A DNA stretch of 64,000 nucleotides from Ideonella aquatica (GCF_018069755.1 NZ_JAGQDE010000011.1:62001-126000), one strand, 5' to 3'; shown: positions 1 to 8,974, counted from the stretch's first letter. Notes: generated by a model from the sequence alone, not told the origin. A program made the numbers and translations.

Positions 1-837
1 GGCGCCGGTGCTGCGTTGGCGCTCGGCGTCAAGCTGGGCGCGCGTGGCGGCCAGTTGCGAGCGCAGCGCACGCACCTGGAAGGAGTCGTCCTGCATGATG
101 GCCAGCGCGGCGCGCAGCTCGGCCTCCTGCTGCGCCAGCTTGGCCTGCAGGCCGGCGGTCAGGGAGCTGGCCGCCGCCGCCTGAGAGCCGGGGTCGAGCA
201 GCTTGTAAGTGGTCTGGAAGGCGGCGACCTGCTGCTTGGCTTCCTCGAGGCGCTTGCGCGAGCTCTGCAGCTCGCCCTCGGCAAAGCGCATCTTCTCGCG
301 CGCGATGCGGTGCGAGTACTCGTTGATGAAGGCTTCGCTCTCCTGCAGGATGCCCTGCGACAGCGCCTGGGCAAAGCGCGGCTCGAAGCCCTGCACGTCG
401 ACGGTGAGCAGGCCGGAGTAGTCGTCGCGGGTGATCTCGACGCGGTTGCGGTAGAACTCGAGGAAGGACTCCTGCGTGGTCCAGCTCCAGACGCGGTAGA
501 TCGGATCCAGGCCGGAGCGGCTGTAGTGCTCGCGCAGCTTGAGGCGGGCGTCGAGCTTGTTCAGCAGATCCATCGAGAGGATGTAGTTCTGCAGGTAGAA
601 GGTGTCGCTCAGCGAGGTGGCTGCCACGCCGCCGCCCAGCAGCATCGACGCGGCACCGGCCAGCCCGCCGCTGCCGCCGGAGCTGCTGCCCTCGCCGGTG
701 TCCTTGACGCCGACCACGGCGTGGCTGACGTAGCGGTCGGCGGCCAGGCCGAAGTAGTAGACGGTACCCAGCGCCGTCGGCAGCACCAGCGTCAGCAGGG
801 CGACGACGCGCGGGTTGAGGATCTTGAGGATGTTCAT
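1..837 (-). CDS. Capsule polysaccharide export inner-membrane protein, KpsE/BexC-like (3' end outside window)
   Basis: The visible 279 residues are the N-terminal part. A short cytoplasmic start is followed by a hydrophobic segment at about residues 9-30 (ALLTLVLPTALGTVYYFGLA). Then comes a periplasmic region with a Gly/Ser-rich stretch and, from about residue 170, a long charged helical part typical of the coiled coil in this family. KpsE/BexC-type proteins link the inner-membrane ABC exporter to the outer-membrane channel in capsule export. The ATG at 837-835 overlaps the stop of the ATPase gene by one base (TGATG), so the two are translationally coupled. Truncation is only by the window edge. 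A Wzc/Wzz-type chain-length protein is the alternative, but the kpsT/kpsM neighbours favour KpsE. Confidence 0.8.
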   Translation of the reverse strand, partial: MNILKILNPRVVALLTLVLPTALGTVYYFGLAADRYVSHAVVGVKDTGEGSSSGGSGGLAGAASMLLGGGVAATSLSDTFYLQNYILSMDLLNKLDARLKLREHYSRSGLDPIYRVWSWTTQESFLEFYRNRVEITRDDYSGLLTVDVQGFEPRFAQALSQGILQESEAFINEYSHRIAREKMRFAEGELQSSRKRLEEAKQQVAAFQTTYKLLDPGSQAAAASSLTAGLQAKLAQQEAELRAALAIMQDDSFQVRALRSQLAATRAQLDAERQRSTGA

Positions 838-1517
838 CAGCGAGGTGTCGCGGCGGGCGACTTCATGTTCTGGTAGACCTTCAGGCCTTCGGCGACGTCC
901 TCGTAGAGCGTGGCGGCGCCGCCCTCGAGCACGACGACCACGTCGCAGAGGTCCTGGATGTCCTTGATGTTGTGCGACACCAGGATCAGGTTGGCGCGGC
1001 TGACCCGCTCCTTGAAGGCGGCATGGGCCTTCTTGCGGAAGATCGGGTCGCCCGCGGCCATGCCCTCGTCGACCAGGTAGTAGTCGAAGGCGAAAGCCAT
1101 GCTCAGGCCGAAGCTGACCCGCCCGCGCATGCCCGAGGACAGGGTCTTGAGCGGCATGTCGAAGAAGCGGCCGATCTCGGCGAACTCCTCGACGAAGCGC
1201 ACGCGCTCGCGCATGGCCTCGCCGTGCGCGCCATAGACGCGGCAGACAAAGCGCACGTTGTCACGCGCACTGAGCGAGCCCTGGAAGCCCGAGCCGAAGC
1301 CCACCGGCCAGGAGATGCTGTTGTTGGTGCGGACCTCGCCGCTGTCGGGCGTGTCCAGACCGCCCATCAGCCGCATCAGCGTCGACTTGCCGGCGCCGTT
1401 GCGTCCCATCAGGCCGATGCTGACACCGTCCGGGAACGTGAAGTTCAGGTCGCGAAAGACGTAGTAGCGCCCCTGCGGGGTGGGGTAGTACTTGGTCAGG
1501 TTGACGAGCTCGATCAT
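837..1517 (-). CDS. Polysaccharide export ABC transporter ATP-binding protein, KpsT-like
   Basis: This 226-residue ATPase powers export of capsular polysaccharide across the inner membrane. Visible motifs are Walker A (GRNGAGKST), the ABC signature LSSGMRGRV, and a Walker B region reading YYLVDEGMAAGD, in which the usual DE is followed by G as in KpsT-type polysaccharide ATPases. A switch histidine follows in LVSHN. I chose ATG 1517 (MIELVNL), eight bases after the permease stop; a TTG at 1535 in the same frame would overlap the permease. The length matches KpsT (about 220 residues). It lies in the order permease, ATPase, KpsE-like protein, all on the minus strand. Confidence 0.9.
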   Translation of the reverse strand: MIELVNLTKYYPTPQGRYYVFRDLNFTFPDGVSIGLMGRNGAGKSTLMRLMGGLDTPDSGEVRTNNSISWPVGFGSGFQGSLSARDNVRFVCRVYGAHGEAMRERVRFVEEFAEIGRFFDMPLKTLSSGMRGRVSFGLSMAFAFDYYLVDEGMAAGDPIFRKKAHAAFKERVSRANLILVSHNIKDIQDLCDVVVVLEGGAATLYEDVAEGLKVYQNMKSPAATPR

Positions 1518-1524
1518 CCGACGC

Positions 1525-2340
1525 TCACGAGGCAATCAGCTGGCGGTGGCGCCAGCGGTACAGCATCAGCGCCAGCGTGACGGCGCAAATCGTCCACATG
1601 CTCGGGTACAGGATGTTGGCGCCCTGCAGCGGCCGGTAGGAAGGCAGGTAGGCCACGCGCGACATCTCGACCAGGTGCAGCAGCGGGTTGTAGAGCAGCA
1701 GCTGGATGACCTCGGGCGGCAGCTGGTCCAGGCGGAAGATCACGCCGGAGAGGATCATGATCGGCATGGTCAGCACCGAGGTGACCGCGTCCAGCCGCGG
1801 CGCCACATCCAGCAGCACCGCGAAGATGATGCCCAGCGCCAGCCCGAACAGCACGAACTGGCTCAGCACGCCCATGAAGGCCAGGATGTCGTGCGGAACC
1901 ATCGGGCCGTAGCCCATGCGGGCCAGCAGCAGCGCGGTCATCAGGAAGATGGCGATCTCCAGCACCACGTACAGCGCCGTGCGGGCGACGAAGGCATCCA
2001 TCGGCTTGACCTGCTTGAAGCCGAACAGGCCTCGGTTGGCCGAGGCCGCATGACTGAGGCGGTTCCAAAGCGCGCGGAACATGCGAAAGCCGGTGGCGCC
2101 GGCCAGCAGGAAGACGATGAAGTCGTAGCCGTCGCGCGAGATGCGGCCGCGGATGGCGGTGTTCATCCACAGGAACATCAGCAGCTCGGCGATCGGCTCG
2201 GCAAACATCCAGAACACGCCGGTCCAGTGGCCGCCAAAGCGCGTCTTGAGCTCGCGCATCATCAGCGCGAAAACCACGGCGCGCTGGATCTGCCAGGGCG
2301 AGCGCCGCTTCAGGACCTGGTCGACCGCCGACAGGCTCAT
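1525..2340 (-). CDS. Polysaccharide export ABC transporter permease, KpsM-like
   Basis: A 271-residue membrane protein with an N-terminal cytoplasmic helix (SPWQIQRAVVFALMMRELKTRF) and about six hydrophobic segments, as in ABC-2 type permeases such as KpsM. The family transports a lipid-linked polysaccharide with the partner ATPase encoded immediately downstream. I chose ATG 2340 because upstream codons in the open frame read as shadow of the neighbouring glycosyltransferase gene. About 100 bases separate it from that gene; they contain an inverted repeat CCCCGC-N7-GCGGGG at 2405-2423 without a T tract, possibly an attenuating hairpin or part of a promoter. Confidence 0.88.
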   Translation of the reverse strand: MSLSAVDQVLKRRSPWQIQRAVVFALMMRELKTRFGGHWTGVFWMFAEPIAELLMFLWMNTAIRGRISRDGYDFIVFLLAGATGFRMFRALWNRLSHAASANRGLFGFKQVKPMDAFVARTALYVVLEIAIFLMTALLLARMGYGPMVPHDILAFMGVLSQFVLFGLALGIIFAVLLDVAPRLDAVTSVLTMPIMILSGVIFRLDQLPPEVIQLLLYNPLLHLVEMSRVAYLPSYRPLQGANILYPSMWTICAVTLALMLYRWRHRQLIAS

Positions 2341-2443
2341 GCGCAGGCCCTCCGGCGCAGGACAGGCTGGGCGCGGCAGGCCGCCGGTAACGATGGAACG
2401 ATCACCCCGCCAGTGTAGCGGGGCAGGCTGCTGCGCCACCGCA

Positions 2444-5107
2444 TCATGCGCCCCCCTGGGCACGCACCGGCTCGGCGCCCGGCGCCAGCTCGGGCGCGCG
2501 CGCCGAGCCCAGCAGCAAGCGGGCCAGTTCCTCATGGCGATCGGCCAGCGCCAGCGGCAGCACCAGGTGGTGCGGGTCGTGCTGGCGGGCGCGGTCGGCC
2601 TGGGCACCCAGGTCGAACACCGCCACGCGCCGGCCGCTGTGCAGTGCGCCGGACAGCACGTAGCAGTAGGTCTCGGGCCAGACCGAGGGCACCAGGATCA
2701 GGTGCGGGTCGGCCTGGTGGATGCGCTCGCCCAGCTCGTTGTCGAAGTAGCGGCCCAGCAGGCGCACGCCCTGGCTGGCCAGCTCGCCGTCGTTCATCGA
2801 GTAGCCCAGCAGCGACAGCTCCAGCGGCAGCTGGGCCTGGCGTGCGGCCCGGGCCAGGCCCAGCACCACGTCGAAGCCCTTGATGCGGCTGATCGCGCCG
2901 ATGACCATCACCCGCACCGACTGGCCGGCCGGCACCAGCGGCGAGGCCGAGACGCGCGGCGGCGGCTCGTCCTCGTGCGGCTCGACCTCGGGTGTCAGGC
3001 CGGGCATCAGGCGCACCATGCGCCGCGCGACGTCCTCGGAGGGCACCACCAGCTGGTCGGCCACCGACAGCAGATGGGCATGGCGGCTGCGCCAGGCGTC
3101 GATCGGGCCGGTCTGGCTGATCATCTGGTCGGCACTCAGGCAGCGGTTGCAGGCCTCGGCGTCGGCGTCGCCGCAGTAGCGGCCCTCGGCGTTGATCAGG
3201 TTCACGCGCGGGCAGACGCTGTAGTAGTCGTGTACCGCCACCCGCAGCGACAGCGCGCGGGCGGCGGCGATCTCGGTCAGGCGCTCGGCGGTGCGCGGCG
3301 CGAAGTCGATCAGGTGGTGGACGTGGATCTCGTTGAGGCCCAGCTCCTCGACCGCCTCGTCGAACAGGCCGCCCGGGGCCAGCGACAGCGCGGCCAGGTT
3401 GTGCAGGCCGTACAGGCCGGGGTGGACCAGGGCCACCGCGTCGGCCTGCGGTGAGGGGCGCAGCTCGAACACGCCCGAGCCTTCGGCCAGCAGGCGCTGC
3501 GACTCTTCCAGCAGGTGGCGCTCGGTGCCGCCGCCGCGGCTGTGGCAGACCAGCAGCACATTGCGGTCGCGCCGCAGGCGCTTCAGGCGCGCCAGGTCCA
3601 GGCGCGCGCGGTAGGGCAGCGCGGGGTCGGCGGCAATGTGGCGGGCGACCTGCTGGTTGTAATCGGGGTAGAGCCGCTCGAGCGTGCGGATCGCACGGGC
3701 GGTGCGCTGCGCCGCCTCGCCCTTGAAGCTGACCGAGCCGACGTGGCGCACATAGATGTCGCAGGCGATGGCATTGGTCCAGCCGCGCTGCAGCATGCGC
3801 TGGCAGAGGTCGTTTTCCTCGCCGTAGCCGCGGCCGAAGCGGCGCTCGTCGAGCAGGCCGACGTCGCGCAGCGCCGCGCGGCGCAGGTACATGCAAAAAC
3901 CCACGCCGGTGGGGGCGGTGACATGGCGCAGGCGGTTGACCTCGGCCGCCAGGCGGTCGATCTCGTCGTGCGGCAGCTCCAGCGGCAGGCGGTTGTCGCC
4001 CAGGGTCTCGGGGTAGCTGCAGATGGTGGCGTTGTTCGACAGCGGCGTGATGCTGCCCAGGCGCGGGTAGGCGCGGGCGTGGGCCAGCAGGCGGTCGAGC
4101 CAGTCGTTGTAGACCTCGGTGTCGCTGTTGAGGATGACCACATCGCGCAGCCGGTGCATGCGCAGGCCCTTGTTGACGGTGCCGACGAAGCCCAGGTTGG
4201 CGCGATTGACCTCCAGCGTGATCAGACCGCGGCCGGCCAGCGTGCGCAGCATGGCCGAGAGTTCAGGCAGCGGGCTGGCGTCATTGATGACCACCACCTC
4301 GTGCGGCGTGCGCACCGGCGTGGTCAGCACGGTGTAGAGGCAGCGCAGGGTTTCCTGCAGGCCGCCGTAGACCGGCACCAGCACATCGACCTGGGGCGCC
4401 GCCGGCCACTGGCGCGGCTGCACCGCCTGCCACAGCTCGGGGTCCAGCATGTCGCGGTCCTGCAGGCTGTCCTGGCGGCGCAGCGGCACCGGCGCCGGCA
4501 CCCGCGCGGAGCGCTCCTGCGCGTTGGCCTGCACGTGGCGCGCGATGGCATCGGTGGCGAACAGCGCCAGCGCGTTGCCCTTGACCACCCGCAGCTCGGG
4601 TTGGCTGGCCAGCAGACGGCGAATGTCCACGCCGGGCAGCGGGTTGCGGCCCTCGCGCCAGCCCCAGCGCACGAAATGGCGCAGCGGCTCGATGCCTGAC
4701 TGGGCCACATCGGGGTTGCAGCGCAGGTAGTACTCGGCGTCGAACCAGGGCGACGGCGACAGGCCCTGGAAACGGCCGATCAGGCCGTAGTGCAGCAGGC
4801 GGTTGATGCCCTGGCGGTCGCTGCACTGGGCGTCATAGTGGCGCACATCGAGCAGCGGGCTGGGCGACAGGCCGGCAGCGTCGCCGCGCAGCACATAGTG
4901 GCGCAGCGGCTTCATGCCGCCCAGCTCGGCGGCGTCCACCTGCGACAGGTAGAACGGGGTGTCGAACAGGCCCATGCCGCGGGTGAGCTCGGCCTCGAAG
5001 CGCACCAGCGAGTTCGAGCGGCCCACCGCCCGCCCAAGCGAGCGCAGCAGGCGGATGCTTTGCAGCATCACCCGCGCATCCAAGGCGCGCTTGGGCACCT
5101 CGATCAA
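2444..5107 (-). CDS. Two-domain glycosyltransferase (N-terminal repeats, GT2, then GT4-like)
   Basis: An 887-residue cytoplasmic enzyme. Residues about 45-165 hold three copies of the roughly 40-residue repeat found ahead of many capsule glycosyltransferases (pattern FD-x-x-YL, PL-x-HY, G-x-SPSP). A GT2 domain begins near residue 240 (VDVLVPVYGG), with VINDASP, the metal-binding region LNSDTE and an acidic acceptor motif GYGEEND. From about 515 a GT4-type domain follows, ending in a PSVWPETYCYVLSGAL donor-binding segment. It probably adds two sugars to the capsule repeat unit; sugars cannot be read from sequence. The frame opens with TTG at 5107, preceded by GGGGTG; ATG 5068 (MLQSIRLL) is an alternative start. 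It is divergent from the next glycosyltransferase gene. Confidence 0.88.
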   Translation of the reverse strand: MIEVPKRALDARVMLQSIRLLRSLGRAVGRSNSLVRFEAELTRGMGLFDTPFYLSQVDAAELGGMKPLRHYVLRGDAAGLSPSPLLDVRHYDAQCSDRQGINRLLHYGLIGRFQGLSPSPWFDAEYYLRCNPDVAQSGIEPLRHFVRWGWREGRNPLPGVDIRRLLASQPELRVVKGNALALFATDAIARHVQANAQERSARVPAPVPLRRQDSLQDRDMLDPELWQAVQPRQWPAAPQVDVLVPVYGGLQETLRCLYTVLTTPVRTPHEVVVINDASPLPELSAMLRTLAGRGLITLEVNRANLGFVGTVNKGLRMHRLRDVVILNSDTEVYNDWLDRLLAHARAYPRLGSITPLSNNATICSYPETLGDNRLPLELPHDEIDRLAAEVNRLRHVTAPTGVGFCMYLRRAALRDVGLLDERRFGRGYGEENDLCQRMLQRGWTNAIACDIYVRHVGSVSFKGEAAQRTARAIRTLERLYPDYNQQVARHIAADPALPYRARLDLARLKRLRRDRNVLLVCHSRGGGTERHLLEESQRLLAEGSGVFELRPSPQADAVALVHPGLYGLHNLAALSLAPGGLFDEAVEELGLNEIHVHHLIDFAPRTAERLTEIAAARALSLRVAVHDYYSVCPRVNLINAEGRYCGDADAEACNRCLSADQMISQTGPIDAWRSRHAHLLSVADQLVVPSEDVARRMVRLMPGLTPEVEPHEDEPPPRVSASPLVPAGQSVRVMVIGAISRIKGFDVVLGLARAARQAQLPLELSLLGYSMNDGELASQGVRLLGRYFDNELGERIHQADPHLILVPSVWPETYCYVLSGALHSGRRVAVFDLGAQADRARQHDPHHLVLPLALADRHEELARLLLGSARAPELAPGAEPVRAQGGA

Positions 5108-5263
5108 CGCTCACCCCGCCATCCGCTCAACGTGACACCTCAAAGACCTGCCGCGGCCGCGGCCCCGGTACCCTGTGGGGCCCCGAGTCCGGGGAATGTA
5201 GCAAAGCGGTCTGTTTAGACTCCCCCTAAAGTGGGTAGACAGACGCCACTATTCCTGCTTTCC

Positions 5264-6490
5264 ATGCGGATTCTGTTCATCCACCAGAACTTCCCGGGCC
5301 AATTCCGCCATTTGGCGCCCACGCTGGCGGCGGCCGGGCACGAGGTGCATGCCTTGTGCGTGCAGCGCTGCGAGCCACTGCCGGGCGTACACATCCACCG
5401 TTACCGGGTCGGCCGGCCCGACGGTCTGCCGCTGCCGCACACGCTGCTGCGCGACGCCGAAACCAAGGTGCTGCGCGGCGAGGCCTGCGCCCGGGCGATG
5501 CTGGCGCTGTCGCGCCGCGGCTGGGTGCCCGACCTGGTCATCGCCCACCCGGGCTGGGGCGAGGCGCTGTTCGTGAAGGACATCTTCCCGCGCGCCCGGC
5601 TGATCTGCCTGATGGAGTTCTATTACGGCAGCGAGGGCGCGGACGTGGGCTTCGACCCCGAGTTCGACCGCGTGGGCATTGACGAGCGGGTCAAGCTGCG
5701 CATGCGCAACACCGCCTTGAGCGAAGCACTGTTGCAGATGGACCACGGTGTGGTGCCCACCGCCTGGCAGGCCAGCCGGATGCCGGCGGCGTTCGCCGCC
5801 AAGCTGAGCGTGGTCTTTGACGGCATCGACACCCAGGCCATTGCGCCCGACCCGCAGGCCCGCTTTCAATGGCCTGCCCTGGGGCTGGACCTGGGCCCGG
5901 GTGACCGGGTGCTGAGCTTCGTGAACCGCAACCTGGAGCCCTACCGCGGCTACCACCGCTTCATGCGCGCCCTGCCCCGGCTGCAGCGCCTGGTGCCTGA
6001 CGCGCAGGTGGTGATCGTGGGTGGCGACGGCGTCAGCTACGGCGCCGCGGCGCCCGCCGGCCGCACCTGGAAGCAGCACTTCCTGGCCGAGGTGCAGGAT
6101 CAGCTGGACCTGTCGCGGGTGCACTTCACCGGCCTGTTGCCGCGCGCCGCGCTGACCCGGCTGCTGCAGGTGGCGCGCGCCCATGTCTACCTGACCTACC
6201 CCTTTGTGCTGAGCTGGAGCTGCCTGGAGGCAATGAGCGTGGGCGGCCATGTGATCGGCAGCCGGACCGCGCCGGTGCAGGACTTCATCGAGGACGGTGT
6301 CAACGGCAGCCTGGTGGACTTCTTCGACACCGACGCCTTGGCCGACACCGCGGCGCGCGTGCTGCAGGCCCCACCGCAGGCCGATGCCGCGCTGCGCGCC
6401 GCCGCGCGGCGCACGGTGGTGGAGCGCTGCGATCTGCGCAGCGTCTGCCTGCCGCAGTGGCAGCGGGTGATCGAGCAGGTCTGCGGCTGA
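5264..6490 (+). CDS. Glycosyltransferase family 4 protein
   Basis: A 408-residue GT-B enzyme. The N-terminal domain starts MRILFIHQNFPGQF with a following HLAP and AAAGHEVHAL pattern, typical of a GT4 subgroup whose members carry an N-terminal Glyco_trans_4-like domain. The C-terminal domain has VLSFVNRNLEPYRGYHRF, then VIVGGDGVSYG, and near the end the donor-site stretch VLSWSCLEAMSVGGHVIGS. It should transfer an activated sugar to a lipid-linked or polysaccharide acceptor in the cytoplasm. I chose ATG 5264 over an in-frame GTG at 5231 because family members start at MRILF; neither start has an obvious Shine-Dalgarno sequence. It converges with the GT29-like gene, leaving nine bases between stops. 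Confidence 0.88.
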   Translation: MRILFIHQNFPGQFRHLAPTLAAAGHEVHALCVQRCEPLPGVHIHRYRVGRPDGLPLPHTLLRDAETKVLRGEACARAMLALSRRGWVPDLVIAHPGWGEALFVKDIFPRARLICLMEFYYGSEGADVGFDPEFDRVGIDERVKLRMRNTALSEALLQMDHGVVPTAWQASRMPAAFAAKLSVVFDGIDTQAIAPDPQARFQWPALGLDLGPGDRVLSFVNRNLEPYRGYHRFMRALPRLQRLVPDAQVVIVGGDGVSYGAAAPAGRTWKQHFLAEVQDQLDLSRVHFTGLLPRAALTRLLQVARAHVYLTYPFVLSWSCLEAMSVGGHVIGSRTAPVQDFIEDGVNGSLVDFFDTDALADTAARVLQAPPQADAALRAAARRTVVERCDLRSVCLPQWQRVIEQVCG

Positions 6491-6499
6491 GGTCCGGGC

Positions 6500-7504
6500 T
6501 CAGCGCAGACCCTGGGCGCGCCAGCGGGCGACCAGAGCGGCCTCCGCCGACCAGTCGTGGCGGCGGCCGGGCCGCGCCGCCGGCTGGGCCAGGTGGTAGC
6601 GACCACCGGCGGCGACACCCTCGCCGATGCCCAGGGCCGACACACCCTGCCAGCCGCCCGGCAAGCTGCCCAGCCAGGCCAGCATCAGCAGGCCGGCACT
6701 GGGGGGCGCCTGCAGGGACTGGACCGCCGAGCGCCAGACCGGCAGCGGCACCGTCAGCACCGGCACGCCGGCCTGCCGCAGGCGCTCGGCCAGCGGCCAG
6801 CGGGTCAGGCGAAAACGCGGGTCCGGTCCGCTGACCACGGCCCAGCGCAGCCCGGCCGGCAGGGGCGCGTCCTGCACATCCGGAGCCAGCACCCACACAT
6901 CACAGCGCCCGCCTACATCCAGCGCATGGGCACCAGCGCCCTGCCAGTGGTTGAAGCGCCAGACAGCGGCCGAGGCGTCGATCTGCGCGCCCAGGCGGCG
7001 GCCGGCCAGCGTGGCGGCATTGCCCACCAGCGCATGGCCGCCGGCCCGCTGGGCCTGCACCCAGGCCAAAAACGCGGCGCGGGCTTCGGCATCGGCCAGC
7101 GGCTGGGGTCGGCCCAGCTGTTCGGCCGCACCAGGCGGCAGGTCGGCAGCCCCGTCCACCACCGCGGCGGGCAGTGTGGGCAGCAGCGCGGGGACCACCT
7201 CGGCCAGCAGGCCCAGCGCCCGCGCGCGCCGCGCGGGCGGCAGCGCCGCCAGGCCCTGCACCAGCGGGGCCACCCAGCGCTGCGGCAAGGGCCGACCCAG
7301 GTCGCGCCGCAGCTCGGCGGCGGCCAGCAGGTGGTGCCCACCGCCGACGGCCTGGGCATTGGCCAGGGCGAGCAGCGACCGGTGATAGCGACCCTGCCTG
7401 CGCCTGAGCGCGGCCAGGATCCGGGACGCCCAGCACCTCAAAACGTCATCCGAGGCCAAGCACTCGCTTGCGTCTGGGTGCCTGGGCCTCGCCAACGGGA
7501 ACAC
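6500..7504 (-). CDS. GT29 (sialyltransferase-family) glycosyltransferase-like protein
   Basis: The C-terminal half carries both hallmarks of family GT29. One is an L-type sialyl motif at about residues 157-187: HALVGNAATL, then GAQIDASAAVWRFNHW, with VGN, ID and RFN conserved. The other is an S-type motif at about 268-296: PSAGLLMLAWLGSL, then ALGIG, followed by a late HDWSAE. The first 150 residues are helical and Ala/Leu-rich. GT29 enzymes transfer sialic acid from CMP-sialic acid; bacterial relatives exist but their donors are mostly untested. The start is uncertain: GTG 7504 overlaps the preceding frame by 59 bases, and a frameshift there is possible. Its position among capsule genes supports a glycan role. 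Confidence 0.62.
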   Translation of the reverse strand: MFPLARPRHPDASECLASDDVLRCWASRILAALRRRQGRYHRSLLALANAQAVGGGHHLLAAAELRRDLGRPLPQRWVAPLVQGLAALPPARRARALGLLAEVVPALLPTLPAAVVDGAADLPPGAAEQLGRPQPLADAEARAAFLAWVQAQRAGGHALVGNAATLAGRRLGAQIDASAAVWRFNHWQGAGAHALDVGGRCDVWVLAPDVQDAPLPAGLRWAVVSGPDPRFRLTRWPLAERLRQAGVPVLTVPLPVWRSAVQSLQAPPSAGLLMLAWLGSLPGGWQGVSALGIGEGVAAGGRYHLAQPAARPGRRHDWSAEAALVARWRAQGLR

Positions 7505-7757
7505 CGTTGGACGCCATCAATGCATTCAGACCTTGAACGGCAGTGAGGACCGAGGCGGCACGCCAGGAGAGGCTGGACGCCAGTGCCGACGGGAACGCAC
7601 TGGCGAAACCCGCCAGCGCCTCGGCGGTGACCAGATGGTGGCGTCGCGCGAACTCGGCCAGCGCAGGCGCGACAAGCAGCGTGTTGGCAGCACCATCGAC
7701 CCGGGCGCCAAAGTCACCGGGCGAAGGCGTGATGGAGGGGTCAGCGTGAATCTTCAA
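7446..7757 (-). pseudogene. Possible decayed or frameshifted gene fragment upstream of the GT29-like gene
   Basis: The frame is open back to about 7838 and ends at 7446. It has protein-like composition (LHRSDLSERHPGAELKIHAD, then ALAEFARRHHLVTAEALAGF). The only start codon is a TTG at 7757 without a ribosome-binding site, and the protein-like reading continues upstream of it until two stop codons near 7838-7846. That looks like a gene that lost its 5' end. It could be a remnant of a separate protein, or a former N-terminal part of the GT29-like protein separated by a frameshift in the 7446-7504 overlap. The HHL-x-x-A element recurs in the first part of the downstream protein. Function unknown. 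Confidence 0.3.
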
Positions 7758-7873
7758 TTCGGCACCCGGATGACGTTCTGACAGATCCGAACGATGCAGC
7801 GGTGTCCAGGGCGCAAGCGCCCGGATAACAGGGCCCGCTCAAGCCTAGTTCACCGGCCGGGCCCAGTCTGCCC

Positions 7874-8974
7874 CTAGAGCCAGCACACTTCCCACAGCCG
7901 CGCATCGACGTAGTCCCAACTGACCTGCCCGTAACCCGGCTCGGGTCCGAAGGCGGCGGCCGCCCCACCCCCAGCGGGTCCGGGCAACTGCTGGCCAAAG
8001 TCGGCCCCCCAGGAATTGCGGATGATGAACCAGCCGTTCCCCGAGGGCTCGTCCGGATCCGGCTCGAACCCGACAACGCAGACCGCATGCCCACCGATGA
8101 CGATGGACGACAGCGGCGGCTGCGCGACGATACCCCACTCGTAGAGACCCGGCACATTCCAATTGTTGAACTGGGTATCCATCGGATCGGCGTACACCGG
8201 CAGCCCGATCGCGACAGGCCCGCGCAGGAGTTGCTTGTACAGCCCCAGCGCGGTCGCATTGCGTCGGACCCCGCCGCCGGCATGGACTTGGGCGGACGCC
8301 TGTGCGACCGCCAACGGTGGTGGTGGACCGTGGTCGACGGAACCCGCCTGAATGTTGCCGTCATAGGGCCAGTCCGCCTCCTTGCAGATCCCTCGCGACT
8401 GGAGGCCCTGCAGGGCGAAAGCATGTTGCGTGCCATCGCCAGGGTCGCCATCGGCCTGCTTGGCGCTCCAGAACACGAACTGCTCAGAGTAGTCGGTGGG
8501 CGCGCCACCGCGGTGGACGCGTTGTTCCCAGGCCGCGACCAGGGCATGGGCGACACAGGTACCGCGGTCGCCCTGGTCTCGCACCGGCCAGCCTTGCCTG
8601 CGCAGGGCGGTGTGGTGGTCGATGGGCCGAAGGGATGCGGCAGTGCCTGCGCCGGGCGCCCCGGGCCCGCTGTGCGGCTGCCCCATCGCCGGGAACGCCC
8701 CTGAGGGCGCCGATGCCCCCAGCGGCCCAATGGCCCGGGGATGGCCCAAGCGACTGGTGACCGTGTTGCGAAACGACAGCGCGGTATCCCGCGCCGCGAT
8801 GAAGGAAATTCTGGAAACATCGCCTCGAGGCAAGGTGCGGCTGAGCAAACCCGTGAAATGGCAGCACAGCGCGTACAACTCGGCGGCACTGCGCGGACCC
8901 AGGGCGATCAGGACGCCGAACTCTGCCTCGCCAATGGCTCCCTCGCTCAAGAGCCCGTTGAGATAGGCTGTCAT
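7874..8974 (-). CDS. Papain-like (C1 family) cysteine peptidase
   Basis: A 366-residue protein. Residues 1-110 are an unrecognised helical N-terminal region ending in a Gly/Pro-rich linker. The C1 catalytic domain follows, with the oxyanion Gln134 and Cys140 in VRDQGDRGTCVAHA, His296 in IGGHAVCVVGF and Asn320 in FIIRNSWG. The conserved RGTC-x-A and NSWG contexts make the peptidase call firm. No signal peptide is visible, so it would act in the cytoplasm or leave by an unrecognised route. ATG 8974 follows GGGAGG at good spacing. It sits between glycosyltransferase genes, but no sequence feature ties it to glycan assembly; a link to surface maturation is only inference. Confidence 0.85.
   Translation of the reverse strand: MTAYLNGLLSEGAIGEAEFGVLIALGPRSAAELYALCCHFTGLLSRTLPRGDVSRISFIAARDTALSFRNTVTSRLGHPRAIGPLGASAPSGAFPAMGQPHSGPGAPGAGTAASLRPIDHHTALRRQGWPVRDQGDRGTCVAHALVAAWEQRVHRGGAPTDYSEQFVFWSAKQADGDPGDGTQHAFALQGLQSRGICKEADWPYDGNIQAGSVDHGPPPPLAVAQASAQVHAGGGVRRNATALGLYKQLLRGPVAIGLPVYADPMDTQFNNWNVPGLYEWGIVAQPPLSSIVIGGHAVCVVGFEPDPDEPSGNGWFIIRNSWGADFGQQLPGPAGGGAAAAFGPEPGYGQVSWDYVDARLWEVCWL

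Noticed and set aside
2405-2423. CCCCGC-N7-GCGGGG hairpin between the glycosyltransferase and kpsM-like genes, as a terminator
   Set aside because: No T tract follows on either strand; it may be a chance GC palindrome or a promoter element.
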